DNA of 64,000 bases from Nocardioides luteus (GTDB lineage Bacteria > Actinomycetota > Actinomycetes > Propionibacteriales > Nocardioidaceae): contig NZ_JADOVJ010000001.1 in assembly GCF_015752315.1 (NCBI RefSeq), positions 4,518,501 to 4,582,500 of the forward strand. The letters are read 5' to 3'. The position numbers and the translations under genes were made by a program. This document shows, piece by piece, positions 1 to 7,942 of the stretch. How positions within the stretch are numbered: the first letter of the stretch is position 1; each line of letters starts with the position of its first letter. The notes under the pieces were generated by a model. It had not been told where the DNA came from. It saw only the letters and a list, made by a program, of their open reading frames with translations, and did no database searches.

Positions 1-1236
1 TCGACCTGGACGTACGACGACGCCCTACCCGGGCCCGAGCTGCGGACGAGGGCCGGTGACCTGCTGCGGGTCGAGCTCACCAACGACCTCCCCGACGAGA
101 CGAGCATCCATTGGCACGGGCTGGCGTTGAGCAACGACATGGACGGCGTGCCGGGCCTGACCCAGGACCCGATCAGCGCCGGATCGAGGTTCGTCTACGA
201 GTTCACCACCGCCGACCCCGGGACGTACTTCTTCCACCCGCACACCGGGGTCCAGCTCGATCGTGGCCTGTACGGCGTGCTGATCGTCGACGACCCCGCC
301 GAGCCGGGTGACTACGACCAGGAGTGGGTCGTCGTCCTCGACGACTGGATCGACGGCACCGGACAGACACCCGACGATGTGCTGGAGCGCCTGGCATCGA
401 GCACGGGGCACGGCGGGATGATGGACCGGACGATGCAGTCGGAACTGCTGGGAAGCGCCGGAGACGTCGACTACCCGCTCTACCTGATCAACGGACGCAC
501 CCCTCGCGCGCCGGTGACCTTGACCGGTCGCCCCGGGCAGCGGGCCCGGGTCCGGATCGTCAACGCCGGCTCCGACACCGCCTTCCGGGTCGCTCTCGGC
601 GGCCATCGGCTGACGGTCACCCACTCGGACGGGTTTCCGGTGAGACCGGTCGTCACCGATGCCCTGCTGATCGGCATGGGCGAGCGGTACGACGTGATCG
701 TCGATCTCGCTGACGGGGTGTTCCCGCTGGTCGCGCAGGCTGAGGGCAAGTCCGGTGTGGGGCTGGCGCTCGTGCGCACCGGCGCAGGCGCCGCGCCAAC
801 GGTGGGGACGACTGTTCGCGAGCTCGACCGGCAGGTCCTGCTGGGCACCGATCTGGCCGCGGCGGACGGTGTGCGGCTCGGTTCGCGGAGCATCGACAGA
901 AAACTGGACGCCGTGCTCGGCGGCGGGATGATGTCCTACCGGTGGACGATCAACGGTGCCGCGTTCCCCGACGCCGATCCGCTGGAGGTGGCGCAGGGCG
1001 AACGGGTCAGCCTCCGCGTACGGAACACCTCGATGATGTTCCACCCGATGCATCTGCACGGCCACACCTTCGCGCTAACGGGGAGCGGCGTCCGCAAGGA
1101 CACGGTGGTCGTGCGCCCCCATCAGAGCCTCGAGGTCGATCTCCAGGCCGACAACCCCGGCCAGTGGGCACTGCACTGCCACAACGTCTACCACGCCGAG
1201 ACCGGCATGATGACCGTGCTCTCCTACCGGCGGTGA
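1..1236 (+). CDS. Multicopper oxidase, 5' end missing
   Basis: C-terminal 411 residues of a laccase/CumA-like multicopper oxidase; the reading frame is already open at base 1, so the start and any signal peptide lie upstream. All four copper-ligand regions can be seen: HWHG at fragment residues 37-40, HPHTG at 79-83, HPMHLHGH from 348, and HCHNVYHAETGMM from 392, which holds the His-Cys-His trinuclear motif with the type-1 Cys and a Met axial ligand. The family oxidises phenols or metal ions and reduces O2 to water, usually outside the membrane. The substrate cannot be told from sequence. The gene is followed 28 bp later by the end of a convergent TetR gene. Confidence 0.93.
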   Translation, partial: STWTYDDALPGPELRTRAGDLLRVELTNDLPDETSIHWHGLALSNDMDGVPGLTQDPISAGSRFVYEFTTADPGTYFFHPHTGVQLDRGLYGVLIVDDPAEPGDYDQEWVVVLDDWIDGTGQTPDDVLERLASSTGHGGMMDRTMQSELLGSAGDVDYPLYLINGRTPRAPVTLTGRPGQRARVRIVNAGSDTAFRVALGGHRLTVTHSDGFPVRPVVTDALLIGMGERYDVIVDLADGVFPLVAQAEGKSGVGLALVRTGAGAAPTVGTTVRELDRQVLLGTDLAAADGVRLGSRSIDRKLDAVLGGGMMSYRWTINGAAFPDADPLEVAQGERVSLRVRNTSMMFHPMHLHGHTFALTGSGVRKDTVVVRPHQSLEVDLQADNPGQWALHCHNVYHAETGMMTVLSYRR

Positions 1237-1264
1237 CCCGGCTCGCGCGGGGCACGGGCCGAGG

Positions 1265-1828
1265 TCACAGGGCGCCGACGGCGCGGAGGACGAACTCCTC
1301 GATCCGCTCGGCCGGCAGGTGGCGGGTGCCGAGGACGGCGTGGACGAGGGCGAGGGTGGCGTCGACGTCGGTGACGACGAAGTTGCCCCGGTCGGCGCCC
1401 TGCTCGAGGATCTCGGCGAGGACCTGCTCGACGGCCACGATGTGCTCGCGGATCTCCTGGCGGGCCTCCTCCGGGAGCCCGCCGTAGACCTGGGGTCCGA
1501 AGCCCATGTGGAACTTCTCGCCCAGCGCGAGGTGGTTGCGTACGTAGATCCGCAGCCGCTCCGCCGGATGCTCACTCGCCGCGAGCTGTGCCTGGAGGGA
1601 AGCGACGTACTCCGAGGTCTCGTGGGTCGCGAACGCGACCATCACCGCATCGCGGTCCTTGAAGTGGTGGTAGATCGCGGTGCGCCCGATGTCGGCGCGC
1701 TGGGCCAGCTTCGACATGGTGACGGCGTCATAGCTGCCCTCGGCCATCAGCTCCGCGAACGCCTCGAAGATCCGCTCGCGCACCAGCCTGCGGTGCTCGG
1801 CGACGTTCTCGGCGGCGATACGGGGCAC
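1265..1828 (-). CDS. TetR-family regulator, heme oxygenase operon
   Basis: 187-residue TetR repressor. The N-terminal helix-turn-helix is clear (AVTMSKLAQRADIGRTAIYHHF, about residues 30-50), followed by a helical ligand domain without recognisable ligand residues. I chose the GTG at 1828 because the frame upstream runs into the end of the heme oxygenase gene and an AGGG lies 9 nt before it. It lies 16 bp downstream of heme oxygenase on the same strand, so the two are probably one transcript. A heme- or iron-linked signal and autoregulation through the palindrome in the shared promoter are inference. Confidence 0.88.
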   Translation of the reverse strand: MPRIAAENVAEHRRLVRERIFEAFAELMAEGSYDAVTMSKLAQRADIGRTAIYHHFKDRDAVMVAFATHETSEYVASLQAQLAASEHPAERLRIYVRNHLALGEKFHMGFGPQVYGGLPEEARQEIREHIVAVEQVLAEILEQGADRGNFVVTDVDATLALVHAVLGTRHLPAERIEEFVLRAVGAL

Positions 1829-1844
1829 GAGAACGAACCCTAGT

Positions 1845-2516
1845 TCACGTGCGATAGGTGTCGAGGCGAGCGCCGAGCTCCTCGAAGAGCGCCTGGTTGA
1901 GACCGAAGGCGACCTGGACCTCCTCGACGATGCGCATCTTCTCCGCAGGGTCGAGGTCCAGGGCGTCGAGGCGGGCGCGGTAGCCGTCCTTGTAGGGCTT
2001 CGGCTTCGGGATCTCGGCGAACTCGTAGAACGCCACCCCTTCGCCGTCGAGCTCGAAGAACCGGTCGAGCAGCCGGCCGATCGCCTGGCCACCGGAGAGA
2101 TCGCCGAGGTAGCGGGTGTAGTGGTGGGCCGCGTAAAGACCGCCCCAGGCCCGGGTGGCCTCGATCCGGTCGGCGTACGCATCGGCAGCCGCCGACTCCA
2201 CGCCGTCGCGCTCGACACCCGGCGCCCACACGGCCAGGTCGGCGTCGATCGCGGCCAGGCGCTCCAGCGCGAGGTCGTGGACGGCCGCGGCGATGGGGTC
2301 GGTGGCGGCCAGGTCACGGCCCACCGACTCGAGCGCGACGTAGACCTTGCGCAGGCGCAGCAGGTAGTCGGCGTACCCCTGCTTGTTGACCCGTCCGGCC
2401 AACAGCTCCTCCATGAAGGAGGAGGTCTCGGCGGCGGTGTGCTGGACCCGGGAGCCCTCGCGCATCAGTGCGGAGAGCGGAGCTCCGGAGGTCTCGTCGA
2501 CAAGGAGGGCGGACAT
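1845..2516 (-). CDS. hmuO: Heme oxygenase (biliverdin-producing)
   Basis: 223-residue cytoplasmic heme oxygenase, which opens heme to biliverdin, CO and ferrous iron. The proximal-ligand motif is present (EGSRVQHTAAE, His26), as is the distal-helix GDLSGGQAIGR near residue 135; length fits the bacterial family. The ATG at 2516 is preferred over an upstream in-frame ATG at 2576 because CTGGAG precedes it by about 5 nt and the family alignment begins just after it. First gene of an operon with the TetR gene. The promoter carries a DtxR/IdeR-like box, so iron repression is expected. No heme importer lies nearby in this window. Confidence 0.93.
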   Translation of the reverse strand: MSALLVDETSGAPLSALMREGSRVQHTAAETSSFMEELLAGRVNKQGYADYLLRLRKVYVALESVGRDLAATDPIAAAVHDLALERLAAIDADLAVWAPGVERDGVESAAADAYADRIEATRAWGGLYAAHHYTRYLGDLSGGQAIGRLLDRFFELDGEGVAFYEFAEIPKPKPYKDGYRARLDALDLDPAEKMRIVEEVQVAFGLNQALFEELGARLDTYRT

Positions 2517-2566
2517 GTGTGCTCCAGAGAGGTCGGGGCGTCGGGCGGGCGGCGTTCCGAACAAAG

Positions 2567-2622
2567 ATATTGACACACTGTCAGAAAGTCATCAAGGCCT
2601 TGGTTAGGTTACCCTAAGTAGC
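2567..2622 (-). promoter_or_regulatory. Heme oxygenase promoter with DtxR-like box and TetR-like operator
   Basis: Read on the minus strand: -35 TTGATG (2595-2590), 17-bp spacer, -10 CAATAT (2572-2567). The dyad TGACAcacTGTCA (2571-2583) fills the spacer next to the -10. Immediately upstream of the -35, 2604-2622 matches the 19-bp DtxR/IdeR consensus at 14 positions by eye (TTAGGTTACCCTAAGTA). Two independent repressor sites on one promoter are seen; which proteins bind is inference. Confidence 0.65.
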
Positions 2623-2954
2623 ACTCGATCGTGATTGAGAACGAGTTTTTACAATCCGGACGGAAAAGAACAGCCCGGGCACAGGATCCATACGGCCGAT
2701 CCATATCGAAGGCGACTTCCGGGACATTGGTCATTTCTGCCTCGAAATCGGCCCCGAGCACGACGTGTTACCGGCGAAGTTACGGGGAAATTCTGTGACC
2801 TCGGGTCTGGATTGAGCGCTGGGCGACGGCGAATCGACGTGGCTAGACTCCCCGCTTCGTCACGGCGAGTCACAGCAACCGGGGGGCTGCAGAGGCTGAC
2901 TTCTACTCGTCGTGCCCTGTCATCGACAGTTATCAACACCATTGGAGAAGTCAC
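2623..2954. other. Intergenic region between divergent transcription units
   Basis: About 330 bp between the heme oxygenase promoter and the TTG start at 2955. It is less GC-rich than its surroundings near 2640-2740. A TAGACT hexamer at about 2853 could be a -10 for the rightward gene, which would give a leader of roughly 100 nt. I see no convincing small gene, tRNA or riboswitch fold in it. Confidence 0.4.
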
Positions 2955-4277
2955 TTGCGCTCCCCACTCTCGGTCCGCGGAGCCGCCCTTGTTGCGGCGA
3001 CCGCGATGATCGGTCTTTCCGTGACCGCGGCCCCGGCGACTGCGTCGGCGGAGAAGCCCCAGGCCAAGGCGTCGTCGGTCGCTCTGACCGTCAACGTGTC
3101 TGACAAGGTCAAGGCGGACACCGGCCGCTACACCGCCACCTACAACGGCAAGAAGACCGTCAACTCCGGCACCAACAAGCCGGCCCTTCCCCTCCTCGAG
3201 GGCGAGCAGCAGCTGCTCTCCGTCGGCGTGTTCGCCCAGGACGCCGCCGCCGCACTCCGCAACGGCACCGTCTACTCCGGCGCCTGCTCGGCGCTGGCCG
3301 GCAAGGGCGCGACCCTGGTCTCCATCGGCGACGGCTCCAGCTGCGTCAAGCCGGGCGAGGCCGTCACGGTGAACCTGGCCGAGCTCGACCTGCAGAAGCT
3401 GGGCGCGACCACCGACTACGTGCTCAACGACGAGAGCAAGGACTTCCACGTCAAGCTCGGCCCGGTCAACGACCTGGTGCAGAACGTCGTCTCCGGCGTG
3501 CTCACCAAGGTCGGTGGCCTCTCGGTCGGCGTCGACCTCGACGCCGCGGAGAGCACCTGCGTGGCGAAGGGCAGCACGTTCAAGGGCGACACCCAGCTCA
3601 AGAACGCCGCCGTCACCGTCAACGTCCCCGGCAAGGGTGACATCAAGGTCGCCGACCTCCCGGCGAACCCGAAGAAGAACACGACGGTCGTCCCGGACCT
3701 CTCCCCGGTGACCGACGCCGTTCTCGGTCGCGTCGACACGCTGCTGCAGTCGGGCCTGAAGAGCCAGGCCGCGGGCGGCCTGGACATCTCCATCCGCGTC
3801 GACCTGATCGAGCACATCAAGGAGCAGCTCGCCGTGCTGCTCAAGGGTCTCGAGACCGACCTGGTGAAGCTCACCCTGAACAAGCAGACTCTGAACAAGC
3901 AGGCCGGGACCGCCAAGTCGCTCGAGGTGTCCGCTCTGGACATCAAGGTGCTCGACGCCGTGAAGAAGGTCGGCGTCCCGACCGCCGCCAAGGTCGCCAT
4001 CGGCACCAGCACCTGCGGCACCAACGGCCTCACCGCCGCCGAGGAGAAGGCTGCGGCCACCGGCGACAAGAAGAACGTCGACGTCGTCGTCTCCGGCGAC
4101 AAGTCCGACCCGGACACCAGCGTTCAGGCCAAGCCCGACAACGCCCCGGCCAACGCCGAGCTCAACCTGCTCTCGTCGCCGGCCGCCAAGGGCGGGTTCG
4201 CCGCCGGCGCGCTCGTGCTGCTCGTCGCCGCCGCTGCCGCCACCCGGTGGTTCCTGCTGCGCCGCGCACACGCCTGA
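2955..4277 (+). CDS. Secreted, C-terminally anchored surface protein (paralogue A)
   Basis: 440 residues, no function recognised. TTG start with GGAGAAG at 2944-2950, 4 nt upstream. Signal peptide at residues 1-31 (RSPLSVRG core, cleavage near ATASA), a long Ala/Val/Asp-rich extracellular part with paired cysteines (SGACSAL, SSCVKPG, ESTCVAK, TSTCGTN), and a C-terminal hydrophobic segment followed by RWFLLRRAHA. This is the layout of sortase substrates or tail-anchored wall proteins, but there is no LPXTG-like pentapeptide. It is clearly paralogous to the gene at 5403-6650: both have the same cysteine spacing, a V(T/S)ALD(A/I)KVL stretch and an IGTS(T/S)CG motif before the tail. It weakly recalls the 'choice-of-anchor' proteins of streptomycetes. 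A strong terminator follows at 4297. Confidence 0.8.
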   Translation: MRSPLSVRGAALVAATAMIGLSVTAAPATASAEKPQAKASSVALTVNVSDKVKADTGRYTATYNGKKTVNSGTNKPALPLLEGEQQLLSVGVFAQDAAAALRNGTVYSGACSALAGKGATLVSIGDGSSCVKPGEAVTVNLAELDLQKLGATTDYVLNDESKDFHVKLGPVNDLVQNVVSGVLTKVGGLSVGVDLDAAESTCVAKGSTFKGDTQLKNAAVTVNVPGKGDIKVADLPANPKKNTTVVPDLSPVTDAVLGRVDTLLQSGLKSQAAGGLDISIRVDLIEHIKEQLAVLLKGLETDLVKLTLNKQTLNKQAGTAKSLEVSALDIKVLDAVKKVGVPTAAKVAIGTSTCGTNGLTAAEEKAAATGDKKNVDVVVSGDKSDPDTSVQAKPDNAPANAELNLLSSPAAKGGFAAGALVLLVAAAAATRWFLLRRAHA

Positions 4278-4296
4278 TCCACTGATCAGCACCCCG

Positions 4297-4329
4297 TCCC
4301 GGGCCAAGGCTTCCAGCCTTGGCCCGGGA
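4297..4329 (+). terminator. Rho-independent terminator after paralogue A
   Basis: Perfect 15-bp inverted repeat (4297-4311 / 4315-4329) with a 3-nt loop, followed by the T-rich TTCTTCTT. It separates the first surface-protein gene from the lipoprotein gene. Confidence 0.9.
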
Positions 4330-4448
4330 TTCTTCTTGGGGTGAGCGACCGGGCGGCGCGCCTGCGTGCCGACCGCTGCAGGATCCGACAAAGTTGCGCC
4401 GCCCCCGATGCTCCCCAGAGCTCTTCCCCAACTCTCTGGAGTCCCCCC

Positions 4449-5312
4449 ATGCTGCGCCCCTTGGCGACCGTGCTCGCCGTCGTACTCCTCTGCGCCGGTT
4501 GTGCCGAGATCTCCCCGCCCGACACCGCGGTCCAAGCCGGATACGGCGCCGAGAGCGGTGAGGAGGTCAGCCTCCCGCTGACCGAGGCCATCGCGAAGCT
4601 CCCGGTCGCCAAGGAGGTCACCTCCGGCTACGAGCGGGAGAAGTTCAACCACTGGGTCGACGCCGACGGCGACTGTCAGGACGCCCGCAACGAGGTGCTC
4701 CTCGAGGAGTCGAGGAAGAAAGTACGCGGCAGGTGCGAGGTGAGCCGGGGCACCTGGCTCTCCACGTACGACGGCGTCACCCTCAAACGCCCCGGCGGCC
4801 TCGACATCGACCACATGGTCCCGCTCAAGGAGAGCTGGGAGTCCGGCGCCGACGCGTGGAACGACGAGCAGCGGGAGGCGTACGCCAACGACCTCGGCGA
4901 CCCGCGCGCCCTCATCGCCGTCACCGCCGCGACCAACCGCAGCAAGGGCGACCAGGACCCGGCCGACTGGATGCCCGACGCCACGAGCTACCACTGCACG
5001 TACGTCGCCGACTGGGTCGCCGTGAAGATCCGCTGGAGCCTCTTCGTGGACCGTGCGGAGAAGGCCGCGCTGAAGCGGATCGCGGCAGGCTGCGACAACC
5101 CCGTGATCACCGTACGTCTGGCCCGGGCCGAGCAGCCCGAGGGCGACCGCGGCGAGGGTGAGGTGCCCGCGGGCGGCACCGGCGAGGACCCCCGCTTCGA
5201 CACCTGCGCCAAGGCCGCCGCGAAGGGCTACGGGCCCTACCGGAAGGGACGCGACACCGAGTACGAGTGGTATCGCGACGGCGACCGCGACGGCACCGTC
5301 TGCGACAGCTGA
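4449..5312 (+). CDS. HNH-nuclease-like lipoprotein with C-terminal Excalibur domain
   Basis: 287 residues. The ATG at 4449 is chosen because it starts a classical lipoprotein signal (VVLLCAGCAE, lipobox Cys about residue 17); upstream in-frame starts have no signal. The central domain is of the GmrSD C-terminal/DUF1524 HNH type: DIDHMVPL near residue 118, then W, NDL, P and TAATNRSKGDQDPADWMP. The last 37 residues form an Excalibur calcium-binding domain (FDTCAKA...DGDRDGTVCD). This predicts an extracellular, membrane-tethered, Ca-dependent nuclease, perhaps for external DNA; activity is not proven. It sits between the two paralogous surface proteins, just upstream of the sortase. Confidence 0.85.
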   Translation: MLRPLATVLAVVLLCAGCAEISPPDTAVQAGYGAESGEEVSLPLTEAIAKLPVAKEVTSGYEREKFNHWVDADGDCQDARNEVLLEESRKKVRGRCEVSRGTWLSTYDGVTLKRPGGLDIDHMVPLKESWESGADAWNDEQREAYANDLGDPRALIAVTAATNRSKGDQDPADWMPDATSYHCTYVADWVAVKIRWSLFVDRAEKAALKRIAAGCDNPVITVRLARAEQPEGDRGEGEVPAGGTGEDPRFDTCAKAAAKGYGPYRKGRDTEYEWYRDGDRDGTVCDS

Positions 5313-5402
5313 TTCCGCCCTGCAGAAGCGGGCTACTCGCCCGTAACCCCCGTTGTCCCACCCCGTTGAGTGTGACGAAGGTCAAAGGGAGGGGAGAAGT
5401 AC

Positions 5403-6650
5403 GTGCGCACAACACTCATCGCGCGAGGAGCCGCAGTCGCGGCCGCAGCTGCCATGGTTGCCTTGTCAGCCGCACCCGCGAGCGCCGCGACGGTGTCGCA
5501 GGCGTCCGCAACCGCGCTGAGCCTGGAGCTCGCCGGCACCGGGGCGAGGGACACCGGCACCTATGCCGTCACCAACAACGGCTCCACCGAGTCCGCCGAA
5601 GGCACCAACGAGCCGCTCATCACCGCGCTCGGCGGACAGAAGGCGATCCACGCCGGCACGCTGGCCCAGGACGCCGTGGCCACCAAGGACGCCACCTCGG
5701 CAGCCTGCTCGGGCCTGGCCGGAGACGGCGCGACCGTGGTCGCCGTGGGATCCGGCGACTGCCTCAGCGGCGGCGACAACATCTCGCTCGATGCGGCCAG
5801 CCTCGACTTCGCCGACGTCGAGCTCGTCTCGTCCGGTCTGTTCCAGGGTGTCGACCGGCAGCTGATCGCCGAGCTCGAGAAGGTCGGGCTGAGCCAGACC
5901 AAGGTCACCGATCCGCTCTCGAAAGCGCTGAAGGATCTCCTCGCAGCGATGGGTGACCCCGGGCTGCACCTCGACCTCGGCGCCGTCCAGAGCAGCTGCA
6001 CCGCCGACAAGGACAAGGCCTCCGGCGACAGCAGCCTGGCGAACAGCCGGGCCTACATCACCGTCCCGACGGTCGGCGACGTCACCCTGGTCGACCTTCC
6101 GGTCGACCCCGACGTCAACCAGAAGGTCGTCACCGACCTGACCGGAGTGACCGACGCGATTCTGGATGCCTTGCGCACCCAGTTCACCAAGGCCCTGAAC
6201 GGCGCCCTGGCACCGGCCAACGGTGGGCTCGACCAGCTTCAGACGCAGGTGCTCGACACGGCCCTCGGCCAGATCGAGACGCAGCTCGCGCCGCTGGAGG
6301 AGAACGTCCTCGACATCACCCTCAACGCCCAGACCACCTCGCCGGGCGCGATCACGGTGACCGCGCTCGACGCGAAGGTCCTCCCGGCCGCCCAGGAGTT
6401 CGTCGGTGGCAGCCTGGCCCACCTGACCATCGGCACCAGCAGCTGCGGCCCGAACAGCCCGATCGCCAAGACGGTCAAGAACCCGCCGAAGGCGGACAAC
6501 CCGCCGGCTTCGGTCCCGACCGTCGTGACCGCCGGGATGGAGAGCTACGACGACGGCAGCGCCGGTCGTATCGCCCTCGTCACCCTGCTGCTCCTCGCGG
6601 CCGCGGGCGCCGGCGTGGCGACGTACGTCCGCATGTTGCGGCGTGGCTGA
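5403..6650 (+). CDS. Secreted, C-terminally anchored surface protein (paralogue B)
   Basis: 415 residues, function unknown. GTG start at 5403 behind a GGGAGGGGAG purine run. Signal peptide about 1-28 (cleavage near ASA-ATV). The ectodomain shares with paralogue A (2955-4277) the opening TALSLELAG-type strand, the AACSGLAG and SSCTADK cysteines, VTDLTGVTDAIL, VTALDAKVLPAA and IGTSSCG. The tail has a transmembrane segment (about residues 388-407) ending RMLRRG, without LPXTG. The stop codon overlaps the sortase start by 8 bp, so the two are translationally coupled, which suggests this protein is the sortase's dedicated substrate. Confidence 0.82.
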   Translation: MRTTLIARGAAVAAAAAMVALSAAPASAATVSQASATALSLELAGTGARDTGTYAVTNNGSTESAEGTNEPLITALGGQKAIHAGTLAQDAVATKDATSAACSGLAGDGATVVAVGSGDCLSGGDNISLDAASLDFADVELVSSGLFQGVDRQLIAELEKVGLSQTKVTDPLSKALKDLLAAMGDPGLHLDLGAVQSSCTADKDKASGDSSLANSRAYITVPTVGDVTLVDLPVDPDVNQKVVTDLTGVTDAILDALRTQFTKALNGALAPANGGLDQLQTQVLDTALGQIETQLAPLEENVLDITLNAQTTSPGAITVTALDAKVLPAAQEFVGGSLAHLTIGTSSCGPNSPIAKTVKNPPKADNPPASVPTVVTAGMESYDDGSAGRIALVTLLLLAAAGAGVATYVRMLRRG

Positions 6651-7248
6651 GACTCACACCGACTCGTCGCCGCGGCTTGCCGCGGCGGCGAGCAGCCTGT
6701 GGACCTCGCTGGTCGTGCTCGCCGTGGCGATGGTGCTGGCGGGACTGGTGTGGCCCAGCGGCAGCGCCGCGGTGGAGGTGCCACCCGGCGCTCCGCAGCG
6801 CCTCGAGCTGCCCGGGCTGAACACGAAGGCCAAGGTCGTCCCGATCCGTCTCGACGGCGAGGTGCTCGACCCGCCGCGCAACCCTCGCGAGATCGGCTGG
6901 TGGGTCGGCAGCGCCAAGCCTGGCTCGGCACAAGGTCAGACGGTGGTCACCGGCCACACCGTGCACACCGGTGGCGGCAGCCTCAACAAGCTCGACCACA
7001 TCGAGGAGGGGCAGGAGGTCGACATCGTCACCAAGGACGGCACCTTCCAGCACCAGGTCGACTCCGTCGAGGTGCTCAGCCGCAAGGAGCTCGCCGAGCA
7101 GGCCCAGCGGATCTTCGGCCAGGACCACGGCGACGGCCGGCTGGTGATCATCACCTGTACCGACTGGAACGGCTCGTCCTACGACAGCAACATCGTCGTG
7201 ATGGCGCACCGGTTCAACGCATTGCCCAAGGCGCAGAGGAAGAGCTAG
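6643..7248 (+). CDS. Sortase (class E/F-like), coupled to surface protein B
   Basis: 201-residue sortase, a membrane cysteine transpeptidase that cleaves a C-terminal sorting signal and joins the protein to the cell wall. One N-terminal membrane segment lies at about residues 13-35. Catalytic residues are His105 (GHTVH), Cys172 (IITCTDW) and Arg190 (MAHRF). The Cys context resembles actinobacterial class E/F enzymes rather than housekeeping SrtA. GTG start overlaps the previous stop by 8 bp. Neither neighbouring candidate substrate has LPXTG or LAXTG, so the signal recognised is unclear. The 3' end overlaps the convergent GroES-like gene by 4 bp (CTAG). Confidence 0.92.
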   Translation: MAETHTDSSPRLAAAASSLWTSLVVLAVAMVLAGLVWPSGSAAVEVPPGAPQRLELPGLNTKAKVVPIRLDGEVLDPPRNPREIGWWVGSAKPGSAQGQTVVTGHTVHTGGGSLNKLDHIEEGQEVDIVTKDGTFQHQVDSVEVLSRKELAEQAQRIFGQDHGDGRLVIITCTDWNGSSYDSNIVVMAHRFNALPKAQRKS

Positions 7249-7571
7249 AGGTAGAGGCCCGTCGACTCGTCGGCGATCCGCTCCGCGGCAACGGCGTGCA
7301 CGTCGCGCTCGCGCATCAGGACGTACACCTCGCCGGCGACCTCGACCTCGGGCTTGTCGTCGGCGTCGAAGAGGACCCGGTCACCGATCTCGACGGCCCG
7401 CGCGTGCGGGCCGACCGCGACCACGCGTGACCAGGTGAGCCGCCGAGCCGCGCCCATGGCGGCCGTGGCCGGGATGACGATGCCGCCCGAGGAGCGACGC
7501 TCCCCGGCGTCGGACCCGACCTCGACCAGCACCCGGTCGTGGAGCATCTTGATAGGGGTCTTGTCGGTCAC
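7245..7571 (-). CDS. Divergent GroES/Cpn10-like protein
   Basis: 108 residues starting with GTG at 7571. It matches the GroES fold in order: IKMLHDRVLVEV, SGGIVIPATA, VVAVGP, IGDRVLFD, EVYVLMRERDVHAV. It differs from canonical GroES in the region corresponding to the GroEL-binding mobile loop (ERRSSGGIVIPATAAMGAARR) and in an extended C-terminal tail. No groEL lies nearby, so a housekeeping co-chaperonin role is doubtful; it may be a specialised paralogue. It is transcribed leftward, 32 bp downstream of the DUF3618 gene and probably with it. Confidence 0.82.
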   Translation of the reverse strand: MTDKTPIKMLHDRVLVEVGSDAGERRSSGGIVIPATAAMGAARRLTWSRVVAVGPHARAVEIGDRVLFDADDKPEVEVAGEVYVLMRERDVHAVAAERIADESTGLYL

Positions 7572-7603
7572 GTTCCGTCTTGCCTTGCCGGTGGGGGGAT
7601 GGG

Positions 7604-7861
7604 TCAGTTGACCTTGGTGATCTTACGCAGCGTCGCCATGAGCAGGACGGTGCCCACCACTCCGCCCACGGTCTTGGCGATGTTGCCCATCCTCGGCTCG
7701 CCGGAGACCGGGTCGACGTAGACCGCCTTCACGGCCGCCACCTGGCGCTGAACGATCGTCTTCGGGCTGCCCCGGTAGATCAGCTCGTCGATGGTGCCCG
7801 CGAGCCGCTCGCGGATCTCTTCGATCTCGGACTCGAGCGAGGAAGTCTGGTCCTTGGACAT
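7604..7861 (-). CDS. DUF3618 family small membrane protein
   Basis: 85 residues. N-terminal half is charged and helical (SLESEIEEIRERLAGTIDELIYR, the DUF3618 signature), the C-terminal half has one membrane segment (IAKTVGGVVGTVLLMATL). Function unknown. The start is well supported: TAAGGT (7873-7868 on the minus strand) lies 6 nt before the ATG, the leaderless arrangement. The GroES-like gene follows 32 bp later on the same strand, and the divergent bcp gene starts 81 bp away. Confidence 0.85.
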   Translation of the reverse strand: MSKDQTSSLESEIEEIRERLAGTIDELIYRGSPKTIVQRQVAAVKAVYVDPVSGEPRMGNIAKTVGGVVGTVLLMATLRKITKVN

Positions 7862-7942
7862 GCCCAGACCTTAGCAACCGGCGTACGTCCACTGCGTGCT
7901 CCACCGCTGCGGTTCGCTCGATCTCTTGGGTAGGTTGTCGAC

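Noticed and set aside
2649..4994. Open minus-strand frame of 781 codons opposite the surface protein and the nuclease-like lipoprotein
   Set aside because: It is a high-GC antisense frame: no recognisable domain, low-complexity Val/Gly/Asp-rich translation, and the plus-strand genes have signal peptides, domains and ribosome sites.
4141..6650. A cell-wall sorting motif (LPXTG or LAXTG) in the two surface-protein tails
   Set aside because: I looked in the 40 residues before each terminal helix; only SSPAAKGG and TVVTAGMESYDDG are there. No five-residue sorting motif fits.
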